From positions 620,001-684,000 of the forward strand of contig NC_026480.1 in the NCBI RefSeq assembly GCF_000328475.2: 64,000 nucleotides of DNA. The letters are read 5' to 3'. Every line of letters starts with the position of its first letter. Within the stretch, counting starts at the first letter, position 1. Both the position numbers and the translations under genes were made by a program. Below, piece by piece: positions 40,369 through 49,948 of the stretch. Below the pieces are notes generated by a model, which searched no databases, was not told where the DNA came from, and saw only the letters and a program-made list of their open reading frames with translations. Origin of the DNA: Mycosarcoma maydis. Taxonomy: Eukaryota; Basidiomycota; Ustilaginomycetes; Ustilaginales.

Positions 40369-40596
40369 GTTTGATCCAATGTTTGATAAGACGGTTGAAC
40401 AAAAAGCCAAAACCGAATCCACGATATGCGATATCACGTGTCTTCATCAACTCGTGACTGTAACTCATGACTACGAACCTGGCCGATGTTTGTGGATGAT
40501 GTCTGTATGAAACATGCACGAGTATCAGAGATTCGAAAAAGGGGCTCGAGGCACGGGGCTCGCAGCAGCAGCAGCCGAGAGCGCTGTTCATTCCGA

Positions 40597-40607
40597 CTAA
40601 GTTAGTC
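40597..40607. repeat. CTAAGTTAGTC dispersed palindrome, copy 3
   Basis: This copy is preceded by GA, making GACTAA-G-TTAGTC, a perfect inverted repeat of six bases around one centre base. It is the most symmetric of the four copies. Confidence 0.75.
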
Positions 40608-40655
40608 ATGAGAACGACAAAGTGGGTCGGCAGTCGCAGCTGCAGACCTCGTGGA

Positions 40656-40668
40656 GGGTTAGGGTTAG
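40656..40668 (+). repeat. Interstitial telomere-like repeat, two units
   Basis: GGGTTAGGGTTAG equals two TTAGGG telomeric units, the telomere repeat known for Ustilago. Two units can occur by chance. Confidence 0.5.
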
Positions 40669-40733
40669 AAGATAATCTAACTTCCTACACGCATAAACAC
40701 AGATCGTGGAACAGCACTTCAGAAAAAGAAAAG

Positions 40734-40759
40734 AAAAAAAAAAAAAAAAAAAAAAAAAA
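40734..40759. repeat. Homopolymer run of 26 A
   Basis: Uninterrupted A26 following an AG-rich lead-in. It lies about 65 bp right of the telomere-like units. Confidence 0.9.
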
Positions 40760-41470
40760 CAGGGAAAGTTCATGCTGCTACACTGTACCCACAGATATGC
40801 AGGTGCACTCACGATTAAGTTACGACCGCGCGGCACGAAGAAGCCGTACCTCTATTCGTGATTGCTGCATGGTCGTACGGCGCGCTACGAATCGTCGGTG
40901 CACGAACAGTGAGCGGTCTGTTCTCTGGACGTCTCTATGATCGGCGCAATGCATGGAAGCCTGTGGTTCGCGCGAGGTTTATTTAGACTTTGCACTAAAT
41001 TGACAGCCTCACACTAAGAAGCCCCTGACTCAGAGCGTGTTGAAACGCTGTCTTCCCTTCGTCAATCGGCACTCGTCTGCTCGTCTGTAGAGGTTGCTGG
41101 ACGGGGCACACTATCTTGACTCGGTAAAGTCCGACGTTTCGTGAATTATCTTGCGGGAGCCGGGCTGTTCGAATACCCCTCGAAGTCGAGATCCAATTGG
41201 ACATGCTTTCGTGTTGGATGGACATTGAACGAGGTCTGCCTGCAACCAATGCTATAAGACATGGGGGCTCCCTGAGCGCCGCTAGGCTAGCCTCAAAGAA
41301 TATGACTGTCTTCGCCGTCGTGCTCCTAGTTGTCTCATCACCACCATCATATTGACCTCCTGACCAGAATCTTGCCAGAGAGCTTCTTGCACTTGTACAA
41401 ACAGAGGTCGTTCTCCCTCTCGAATTCCTCTTTGACTACCGCTACTATTATAGCAAGCCTGTTGCCAGTC

Positions 41471-42932
41471 ATGGGCCAGACTAATGACGTACAGGGATGC
41501 TTTGCCAGCCTTAGATCGTGAGTCGATACTCCTGCAGAGCTACCGTATGCCCATTCTGTGCTCACAGCTGATCTCAATCTGTCCGCACCACAGACTCTTC
41601 TCCAAGAAAGCAGGCATCCCACTCCCAGCCAATGACCCGTTCTACTTTACCCGACCAGACGACTTTTCGGCCCTCGGCAATGGTGCCATCCTCCGTTCGC
41701 GTTCCATCGAGGTCGTCTACTTTCCCGGCTTCGAAGACCCACCCCTCCAGGCATGGCAGGTGGCGTACAAAACGAAAGCGCAAGATGGCATGACACCTCA
41801 GGTCACGGTCCTTACCATTCTCCGCCCTTCGACAGCAACACCGGACAAAGACGGCAAATACCGTATCATGATCTATGGCGCTAAATGCGATTCTGCGGGA
41901 ACCAACTTTCGTACCAGCTACGCGCTGAGAGCGGGTAACGATTATACACTCGGCGCTGCTTCCGAGCAGATCTTTATCGCGCCATGTTTGGATCGAGGTT
42001 GGATCACAGTAATACCGGATTATGAGAGCGAGACGTGTGCCTTTGGTGCAGGATTCCAGAGCGGCTATGCCTTTTTGGACTCGATTCGTGCCAGTCTCAA
42101 TTTTGAACCTATGGGGGTGACTAAGGATGAGAATGGCACGTTCAAAGCAAAGATCACCATGTGGGGTTACTCGGGCGGTGCACTGGCGGTTGGATGGGCA
42201 GCACAGTTGCAACCGACCTACGCTGCTGATTTGACACAGTACTTGGTCGGAGCGAGTATGGGTGGCTTACCGAGCGACCTGAAGGCGATCGCTAAGCATA
42301 CCAACAAGGGTATCGCAGCAGGACTCATTGTCGGAGTCATGCAGGGGCTCGCGAACGCTTACCCCGAACTGCAAGAATGGCTCAACCAGCACGCCAACAA
42401 AACGGGTGCAGCTGCGCTCGAAATGGCGCTCACGAAAAGCTTCAAAGTGATCATGTCTAGCACTATCAACAAAGATGTGCTCGGAACCTATTTCAATACG
42501 ACCGATCTTCTCGAGGAGCGCATTCCTGCGCACGTGATCAGTGAGAACCAAATGGGCATCAACGAACTCGTACCCACGGTTCCTTGTCAAATCTACCAGT
42601 CGCTGCATGATGAAGTGGTACCGTTCAAGACGACCGATGATCTTGTCGTGGCTTGGAGCGCCAAAGGTGCATGCATCGATTATACGAGGGATCAATTGTC
42701 GGCACACATCATCTTGTGCTTTACCGGCTGTCCCGCAGCGATCGAATGGATGCAGGATCGATTTGATGCAAAACCGACAAAGGCTCGAAAGGGCACGCCG
42801 AGCGTAGAGACGGTCGTGACGAGCTTGGATACGAGTGAAGCCAGCAGGACGCTGGGTAAGCAGCGGCAGAATGATATGCAGAGCCTGTTGGAGAATCAGT
42901 ACAAGAAGCCAGGTCGCAACTGGTGGACTTGA
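41471..42932 (+). CDS. Secretory-lipase family protein, CalA-like (N-terminus unresolved)
   Basis: An alpha/beta-hydrolase of the fungal secretory lipase family, related to Candida antarctica lipase A (from a smut relative). Exons are taken as 41471-41517 and 41594-42932, joined over a 76-nt intron (GTGAGT donor, CACAG acceptor), giving 461 residues. The catalytic triad is visible: Ser209 in GYSGG, Asp355 in LHDEVVP and His387 in LSAHIIL. Cysteines are spread as in secreted enzymes. With this ATG there is no signal peptide, although the same frame just upstream reads TTATIIASLLPVMGQT, a good hydrophobic core, and has no ATG before a stop. A separate upstream exon, for example from the ATG at 41302 (MTVFAVVLLVVSS), is likely but I could not fit its splice sites. 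Reading from 41484 through the intron is also open but gives no signal peptide. Confidence 0.78.
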
Positions 42933-43938
42933 AGGAAAGCTTCTACCGGCAGTCACCGTCGTTCATTACTCGAGCCATCACATCTGACTTTCGTCTACAT
43001 GATAACTAACCAGTCACGAGTTCTATCTTCACGCTTGTTTTACCCTCTTGTACGCCTCGTGATGCTTTTTAAGGGACTCACTTCTCTACGTCTTCGAAGG
43101 ACACATCAGATCTGTCTAGGCCCGAGTTGATTGGCTGTCAGATCGAGCAACGTTCGGAGCTGTTCGAACTTTAAAACATAACATATTGCATCTTGTCCTG
43201 CTGAGGCGAGCGTGCGATGAGCGCATCGTACCTCAAGAAGAAGCATCCGCGATTCGAACCGAACCGAGCGAAAGATTGGATTTTGAGATCGCGAAGATGC
43301 TTGGCAACGGTGATTTTCCAAGCTGAAGGGAAGTCGCGCAAAAATTCAAGATACAAACCCTGTCCGATTGGCTGTCTAGACATCCTTTTCGTGCAGTAGA
43401 TTGATCCATGAGTCTTGCACAAGGGGGGTTCGGCAATGTCCTGAAGAAAGACATGCTTCCGCTTGCTACAGGCTATATAGGAGGAACTTGAGCTTGACGC
43501 GCGATGACGTCGTCGATCAATATGACGCGACTCTTTCTGCGGATCAGTGATTTTCTTCGGACGGGCAGCCACACTGTTGAACTAATCATCGACCCTGGCT
43601 GGTACACGATCAGGATCCTGCTCGGTTTGAACCAATCGTGTGACCAGCTGGGCATACGACAGCTTCAATTTACACTCACCGATGACGACGCCGTTGCTGA
43701 AGCGAGGCGGCTGATACCGATCGGAGACCGAACTCGCTTGACTCGCAAGTGTTTCTCGAGACAGTGAGGTCTACTTTAAACTTTGGCTTAGTAAAGCCAG
43801 ACGTGATGCCATTGTCAGACCAAATACGGTCGAGATGGCAAGACGATCGTCTTGCTTACTGCCGTTGCCCTGATCTGTTTCTGTGCGGTGTCTTGGGAAT
43901 GCTGGAAGAGACACGAAAGTTGCGCGACGTGTTCGATT

Positions 43939-43950
43939 CTAAGTTAGTCG
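43939..43950. repeat. CTAAGTTAGTC dispersed near-palindrome, copy 4
   Basis: CTAAGTTAGTCG inside the gene-poor stretch. Extra G at the right end is shared with copies 1 and 2. Confidence 0.7.
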
Positions 43951-44381
43951 CCGAAAGCTTGGCTGCGGGGGATCGGTAGAATGCAGCTTCGATGCAGGAT
44001 CTTAGAGAATAGCGGTTGGATAGGAGGTGGTGTGCAGGAGGCTTGCATTTGTGCGCGCGGCGGGCCAAACTGCCATCGGATATTTCGGGTCTGGGCGAGT
44101 GTCGTTATGCTCCTTAAAGAAGGAGACAATCGTCAATTGTTCCGGGCATCCCGAAAGCACAGCATGTAGATTTTCTTCGCCTTGACCAATGGCACGGGGT
44201 AAATTGCCAAAGCAGAATTCGAGGGTGCTGAGGGAAGACTCTCGGCAAAAGCTCCGAATCAGCATAGCGTGCCGCAGCAGATGCATTTTCTCGAAGGCAG
44301 CTTCTGATGGTGAGTTTCTTGAGCATGCGTTTTCGAATGAAGAAAGTGGTCGACTAGCTCGAGATGCCCCCACCACCCACC

Positions 44382-44403
44382 AAAAAAAAAAAAAAGGGGG
44401 GGG
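44382..44403. repeat. A14-G8 homopolymer junction
   Basis: Fourteen A directly followed by eight G. Lengths may be unreliable in assembly. Confidence 0.85.
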
Positions 44404-46355
44404 AAACCTCAAACGCTCTGCGTGTGGTTACTGCTCGCGCGTCAAAGGGCGTGGCGTTTCCAAACGAATTCGAGGCGAAATCAAAAGAGGATGAAATCCA
44501 ACTATGACAGTTTGTATTATATTTTTTTGTTCCGCGCAAAAGAAGGATGCAATTGTAATGCGAATATAGCCAACCTCTGCTTCCCCGCACTGGATGACAG
44601 GCTGAGTCGGGGTAGAGCGTCACTGAAATGCTCGATCAAAGACAGGCGTTTTTCAAGTGGTGTAGCAACGAAAGCAATTGCCTGATTCTACTCGGGCAAC
44701 CCATTCTTCAAGTCAGGTAGCGTGTGAAGTTGGGGGGATAAGCGAGTGAGCGTTCCTAGCTCTTCCAGGGTGCAGCACACGAGACTTGGAGGTAGCGAGA
44801 CTTGATTGTAGCGGGAGACTGAGCTGAGTCTTGCTGGTCACCTTGGTAACCCGCAATCCTTTGCTCTTTGTCTATGATGTCGATTCTTGATTGTGATTCG
44901 AGCCGGCAAGGAGCCGGTAACAGTGTACAAATCGATTGCCGTTACGATCTCACTCGATACTCAAAGGTTGCATCGGGACGAAGCGGCTAGCGTCGGAGGC
45001 TGCGCAGCAGTCGTAGCAGGTCCGCATGCTTCAAGAAGCGGCCATGGCAGAAGTCATGAGTAGCACCACGAGCTGAAAATACAGAGGAGTAATGGAATAA
45101 CGTTAGCAGAATCACGTTTGATTTACAAATGCACTGCCAGATTAAAACAATTAACGATGTCATTTCACCTTTCAAAGTCACCGATTTCCAAGTCCGCAGC
45201 AATGAAAGCTTTGTGAAATGTCCGATACCCAAAACCAGGGCGGAGAGGAAGCTCTCTCCCTTATTCACGATTGTCCCTACATTGAAAACAAGAAAAAAAA
45301 TCACAGAACGCCGAAGTCGGCTTTTCCAAAGAGAAGGCTCGGTCGGTGTTAGTGCGCGCCAGAGATTAGCTTGTCTTCGAACCCACGCGTGGAACGTAGC
45401 GTCAGGAACTGATCTAGGCACGTCGTGTGCTACACGGTCTCGGATTGCTTCAGATGACGCCTCACGCTAGACAATCAAAACACGAATGTCCTGGTGGATT
45501 GTGAAGCAAAAAGTAAGCGAAGGCGAATTTGTGTCGGAAAACTTGGTCACCGGCATCTGTTTGTGATCTTTGCGTATAGAAGCAGTGCAGCCCCGCTTTT
45601 CTTGCACATGCTCTGCATTCAGAACCAGTATGATGTCAACCGGCACAATCCGACTCTATTTTCCGCCTTGTAAACAACATACTGTAGGCTCGTCGCACTT
45701 CCACAGAGCCTTTTCGCATCTCTCTCCCCCCACTCTGAAAGAATGCTTTCAGAAAAAGAAAAGAAAGGGAAAAAACCCCATTTAGGTCGTCATAACTTAG
45801 ATCGACGAGGTGTGCATCTCTGCACTTGTCTTGGGCCTTCGCCGTCGCTGCGCCGCCACATGCCCCCTTCGTCCATGGGTGTTTTGGTGCACCGCTTCCG
45901 CTGGAACAGGGGTCTCGCATCGTGGCAGCACTTTCAACTGACGCTTAGACATTCAAAGGTAGTGTTGTGATCTCGACGGAACGACCGATGCCTTCTTGGC
46001 GTAGATGAGACTTCCGTTGCAATCACGAATTGCAAATGAAACGACTGTCTCTCAGCCAACATACACATACACACACAGAGAGACTCGCGCCAGCGACTCC
46101 GCGTTCTAACCATGCATAGCAAACTTGAGATCAGGCAGGCGAGTGTGGATGCCCTCAATTCGGCTAAAGCGTCCTTGCAGCCAAGGTGCAGCATCGTTCG
46201 ACACCGTCCATCCGTCTCCTGTATCGTAACCGTCCACAACTCGTCGGCCGTCTTGGCTTTCGCTGCTATACTGCATCATAGTTGGCTCTCATCGCACCGC
46301 AGCACTTCATTTCGGTGCGGTTGAGCGTGTGTGCACTGACCGGACGCGGCGCGCA

Positions 46356-46380
46356 GCCTCGCCTCGCCTCGCCTCGCCTC
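46356..46380. repeat. GCCTC pentamer repeat, five units
   Basis: Five perfect GCCTC units about 330 bp upstream of the transporter start codon. Confidence 0.9.
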
Positions 46381-46705
46381 TCGTACTTCCTTTCACTCCG
46401 TCGTAGCCGCCGCTGCACCTCCTTTGAGACGACGCCCGTCATGAGCCTTCGATTTCATTCGGGATGCGCACATTAAAGTCAGACTCTGTCCCCTCGTTGG
46501 TCCCATCTGCCTGAGAACTTATAAGGCAAAGTGTTCATTGTCGTCACCGTTGTTTCATCCTTCCCCCTCTCTCCCTCATCTCATCTGATCAAGCTACGAC
46601 GATCTCCTTCCACACGTCCGCCTTACGACCTTGCTCGTTTCTTTCTGTGACTCCTTGATCTAACACCATTGGCTCGCATAGCCGCTTGGCGTCCATTCCA
46701 CAACC

Positions 46706-48418
46706 ATGGGTCTTGCGGGTATGAAAGAGGGAAGGCCAGAGACCGACATGGTCCCGACCTTCCTCGGTCTTCGCGGTATCAGGCTCAACTGGGCTATCGG
46801 TTTTGCTGCTTCGGCTGGTTTCCTCTTATTCGGTTACGATCAGGGTGTGCTCGGCTCGCTCTACACGCTTCCATCGTGGCTGGCTCAGTTCCCCGAAATC
46901 AACACCGGACCCGATTCCAGTCCAACTTCAAACGCTTCCGTGCTTCAGGGTCTAGTGACGGGTGTCTACGAGCTGGGATGCTTCGTTGGAGCCATTTCCA
47001 TGCTCTACTTTGGTAACTTGCTCGGTCGTCGTGTCAACATTTGGATCGGCTCCATCATCATGGCCGTTGGTGCCATCGGCTGCACCGCCTCGTACAGTCT
47101 AGCTCAGCTTTTTGTCTTCCGTGTCATTCTCGGCATCGGAAACGGCATGCACACGGCCACCATCCCCGTCTGGCAGAGCGAATGCTCACCGCCTCACAAA
47201 CGAGGCATGCTCATCATGGTCGAAGGTGCCATGATCACGGGCGGTATCGCCATGGCCTACTGGATCGACTTTGGCTGCTTCTTCCTTGAGCCCAGCTCGG
47301 CCTCTTGGCGTGTGCCGCTTGCACTCCAGCTGGTGCTCATCTTGCCCACTTTTGTCACCGCTTTCCTGCCCGAGTCGCCCCGTTGGCTCATGCTCAGGGG
47401 CCGTGAAGAAGAGGCCCGCTGCGTCGTTGCCGCCCTCGACAACGTACCTGTCGACGACCCCATGGTTGGCAAGAAGCTCCGTGAAATTGCTGCCTCACTC
47501 GAGGCTGCCAAGACCACCCGTATTCGCGACATCTTTACCAACGGTCCCGAGCGCAACCTGCACCGAACCATCCTCGGTTTCGTCTCACAGATGTTCCAGC
47601 AGATTTCTGGTATCAACCTCATCACGTACTACATCGGCAAGACGCTCCAGGAGAACCTCGGTTTCTCGGACATCAACTCGCGTATCCTCGCTGCCGCCAA
47701 CGGTACCGAGTACTTTATTGCTTCCTGGGCTGCTGTCTTCTTCATCGAGAAGATGGGTCGTCGTCCGCTTATGCTCGGCGGTGCCGCCGGCCAGTGCGTC
47801 TGCATGATTGTGCTTGCTATCCTCGATGTCCCTAGAATCAAGAACTCGGGCAACGGTCCGCCCGTTGCATCGGTCGTCTTCTACTTCCTCTTTAACACGT
47901 CATTCGCCTGGGGTTGGCTCGGCATGACCTGGCTGTACCCGGCTGAGATCACCCCGCTCGCCATCCGAGCCCAGGCTAACGGCATTTCGACGAGCGCCAA
48001 CTGGCTTTTCAACTTTATGGTCGTCATGGTGACGCCGGTCATGTTCAATAACATCGGTTATCAGACGTACGTCGTTTTCGCTGTGCTCAACTTTGTCATC
48101 TTGGTTGTCACTTTCTTCATCTTTCCCGAGACTGCAGGTCGATCGCTCGAGGAAATGTCGGCTATCTTTGCCGTATCGAGCAAGATCAACCCGTACGATG
48201 TTGTTCGAAAAGAAAAGATCACGCCGCGACGATACGACAAACAGGGCCATCTCATCAACGACGACGTCGACATTGTCGAAGACTACGACAAGGGCGATCT
48301 CGAAAAGAACCTTGGCGACGGCAAGCGGGGTGGCGACACCAACGTTGTCACCGAGGATGCCACTGCGACGCCAACTTCGGATGGCAACAGCTCGAGAGAG
48401 CACTCGCCTCGTTCTTGA
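46706..48418 (+). CDS. Sugar-porter MFS transporter
   Basis: A 570-residue sugar-porter family protein at the plasma membrane by family precedent, single exon, with about 12 membrane segments. Visible motifs are FGYDQGVLGSL in TM1, GRRVNIW after TM2, VILGIGNGMHTATIPVWQSE in TM4-5, PESPRWLMLRGR, QISGINLITYYIG in TM7, EKMGRRPLML and the ending PETAGRSLEEM. A long, charged cytosolic tail (about residues 480-570) follows and ends in a Ser/Thr-rich stretch, a place where regulation by phosphorylation or ubiquitination is often found. The pattern matches hexose-type transporters, but the sugar cannot be told from sequence. The ATG at 46706 sits in CAACCATGG, a good fungal context. Codon use is strongly C-biased at third positions, suggesting high expression. 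Confidence 0.92.
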   Translation: MGLAGMKEGRPETDMVPTFLGLRGIRLNWAIGFAASAGFLLFGYDQGVLGSLYTLPSWLAQFPEINTGPDSSPTSNASVLQGLVTGVYELGCFVGAISMLYFGNLLGRRVNIWIGSIIMAVGAIGCTASYSLAQLFVFRVILGIGNGMHTATIPVWQSECSPPHKRGMLIMVEGAMITGGIAMAYWIDFGCFFLEPSSASWRVPLALQLVLILPTFVTAFLPESPRWLMLRGREEEARCVVAALDNVPVDDPMVGKKLREIAASLEAAKTTRIRDIFTNGPERNLHRTILGFVSQMFQQISGINLITYYIGKTLQENLGFSDINSRILAAANGTEYFIASWAAVFFIEKMGRRPLMLGGAAGQCVCMIVLAILDVPRIKNSGNGPPVASVVFYFLFNTSFAWGWLGMTWLYPAEITPLAIRAQANGISTSANWLFNFMVVMVTPVMFNNIGYQTYVVFAVLNFVILVVTFFIFPETAGRSLEEMSAIFAVSSKINPYDVVRKEKITPRRYDKQGHLINDDVDIVEDYDKGDLEKNLGDGKRGGDTNVVTEDATATPTSDGNSSREHSPRS

Positions 48419-49948
48419 TTTCGTCAACGTGCATTGTTAGAGATGCTTGCATACTGCTCTCTTGGCTGTCTTTTGCTGTTGTTGGTCCTCAATCATACAG
48501 CGTTTGCGATCGTTGCTCGTTCACGTTCCACTCTTGACATCGTAAGGGTGTCCTATACCACATTGCTTCTAATTCTACCACTATGTGCTACATGTTAGCC
48601 TTCTGTCTTTGTGAAATTTGCACAGATTCGTCTCAAACGTGAAAACATGCATGTCCTGCTTGACACTTTTCGCCGTTGAACCACACGGACCCGCTATTAG
48701 TCATGAAGTGTGGGTGGACTTTTGTAAGCAGATCATGGAGAGCGATTGAACGTCGTCGCGCTGTGCTGAGGAGCGATATGGCGACACGGGATTGGGAACG
48801 GAGGAGCAAGAGGAACAGGGCGGCACGAAAGGGTAGTGCGTTGACGGCGGATTCGTGGGTGGACGGACATGGACGTTCACTTTGTGCTTATCGGGGTCGT
48901 GTGTGCTCTGAGCCATGCTCGAATGGCGTCGCAAGAGGGTGCGATTCGGCAGGCTTGGGCTGACACGTGGTTGTGGGACTGTGTCGAGAGCGCTAATTTG
49001 AGATTAACAGTCGTGAATTGCAGAGTTGGCTCGGCTCGACCTGGCGAGCGCACAACTTGGTCGCTGCGTCGGTCTGCGTCGGTGGTGGATTGACAACAGT
49101 TGGTGTGGTGCGGTGCTCTAAGTGATGCGTTTCGAATCACGCACTGCGCTGCTGTTGCGCTGACATGTGCTTGGCGACTGTCAATGTGCATGAGAATCGC
49201 CAACTGCCAGCACTCAGCCGCTCGCATCACTTGTGCCTTGCCTTGAACAACTTGTCCATAGACCGAATCGATGAGCCGCAATCACCTAGTAGAACCATCC
49301 TCCATCACTTGACGCGTTCACGCTTCTCGGACGTGCGCAGTGTCAAAATCCACGTACAGTGATTCTCGCAAGCCGCCCAAGGTAGTCTGTTTCATGTCGT
49401 GCCCAAATTCCCGATATCCCAGACAACCAAGCCGTGATCCAGCTGTTGATACCAGCACAGCCTGTTGCATCCTGAACGCGTCAGATTCTTGGCGCTCTTT
49501 CGACTCGATCGCCACAACACGCCACGTGCAAGACGCTCGTGCCTGCTTCAAGTCGAGCGTCACCAGTCACAGCATCCACATATTCTCCCTGGTGTCCTCC
49601 CCGTCCTCACCACATCCTTGCACCCCGCTATAGCTGCTTGCAACCCATGTGGTATTCACGATGGACGCCTTCTCGCCACCCAGCAAAAGACGGTCAGACA
49701 CTCCAGTCCCATCACACCAGAGCCAAGATCAACGCATCTTAAGCAGATGCTACATGACTCGCGATTGCAAGCCATTCTTGAGAAATTCCGCCTTGTACCA
49801 GCCACCCAACAATCACTCACTTGCTGCTAGTCGACAAACGTGCGTCTGCACCATCCCTGTTCACACACAGACCCAATCCGAGCAAGTCGCATCAGTTTCA
49901 CATGCACATTCCCAAGATTGAATACAATCGCCTAGCGTGCAGCCTGTT
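48419..49948. other. Convergent intergenic region (1.5 kb)
   Basis: Both neighbours end here. No frame over 135 codons and no recognised RNA gene. A few isolated heptamer-like units (about 49013, 49654) are present. It is unusually long for two 3' ends and may hide a non-coding transcript, but nothing in the sequence shows one. Confidence 0.5.

Larger units (their letters stand above)
39976..41470. other. Intergenic region upstream of the lipase gene (1.5 kb)
   Basis: Divergent region. It contains heptamer clusters (40256-40278, 40330-40368), the perfect-arm palindrome GACTAAGTTAGTC at 40595-40607, two telomere-like GGGTTA units at 40656-40668, and a run of 26 A at 40734-40759. The right end probably includes a first exon or signal-peptide exon of the lipase gene that I could not place. 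Confidence 0.55.
42933..46705. other. Gene-poor stretch (3.8 kb)
   Basis: No convincing gene. Several short frames below 140 codons exist on both strands but show no family resemblance. The region holds copy 4 of CTAAGTTAGTC at 43939, an A14-G8 homopolymer junction at 44382-44403, few heptamers (about 45267, 45479, 46021), and five GCCTC units at 46356-46380. The last 250 bp are pyrimidine-rich with ACCATT and CCACAACC just before the transporter ATG, which fits a promoter and leader. Confidence 0.55.

Noticed and set aside
41484..41593. Lipase reading that continues through the intron from the ATG at 41484
   Set aside because: A GTGAGT donor and CACAG acceptor with consistent phase join the alternative frame instead, and the retained-intron version shows no family similarity at its N-terminus.
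43240..43275. tRNA-like B box (complement of GATTCGAACC) on the minus strand
   Set aside because: The flanking bases do not form a T-arm stem, and no A box or acceptor stem was found at the right distance.
43504..43767. 87-codon frame starting with ATG in the gene-poor stretch
   Set aside because: No conserved motif, no splice partners, and many similar short frames exist by chance.
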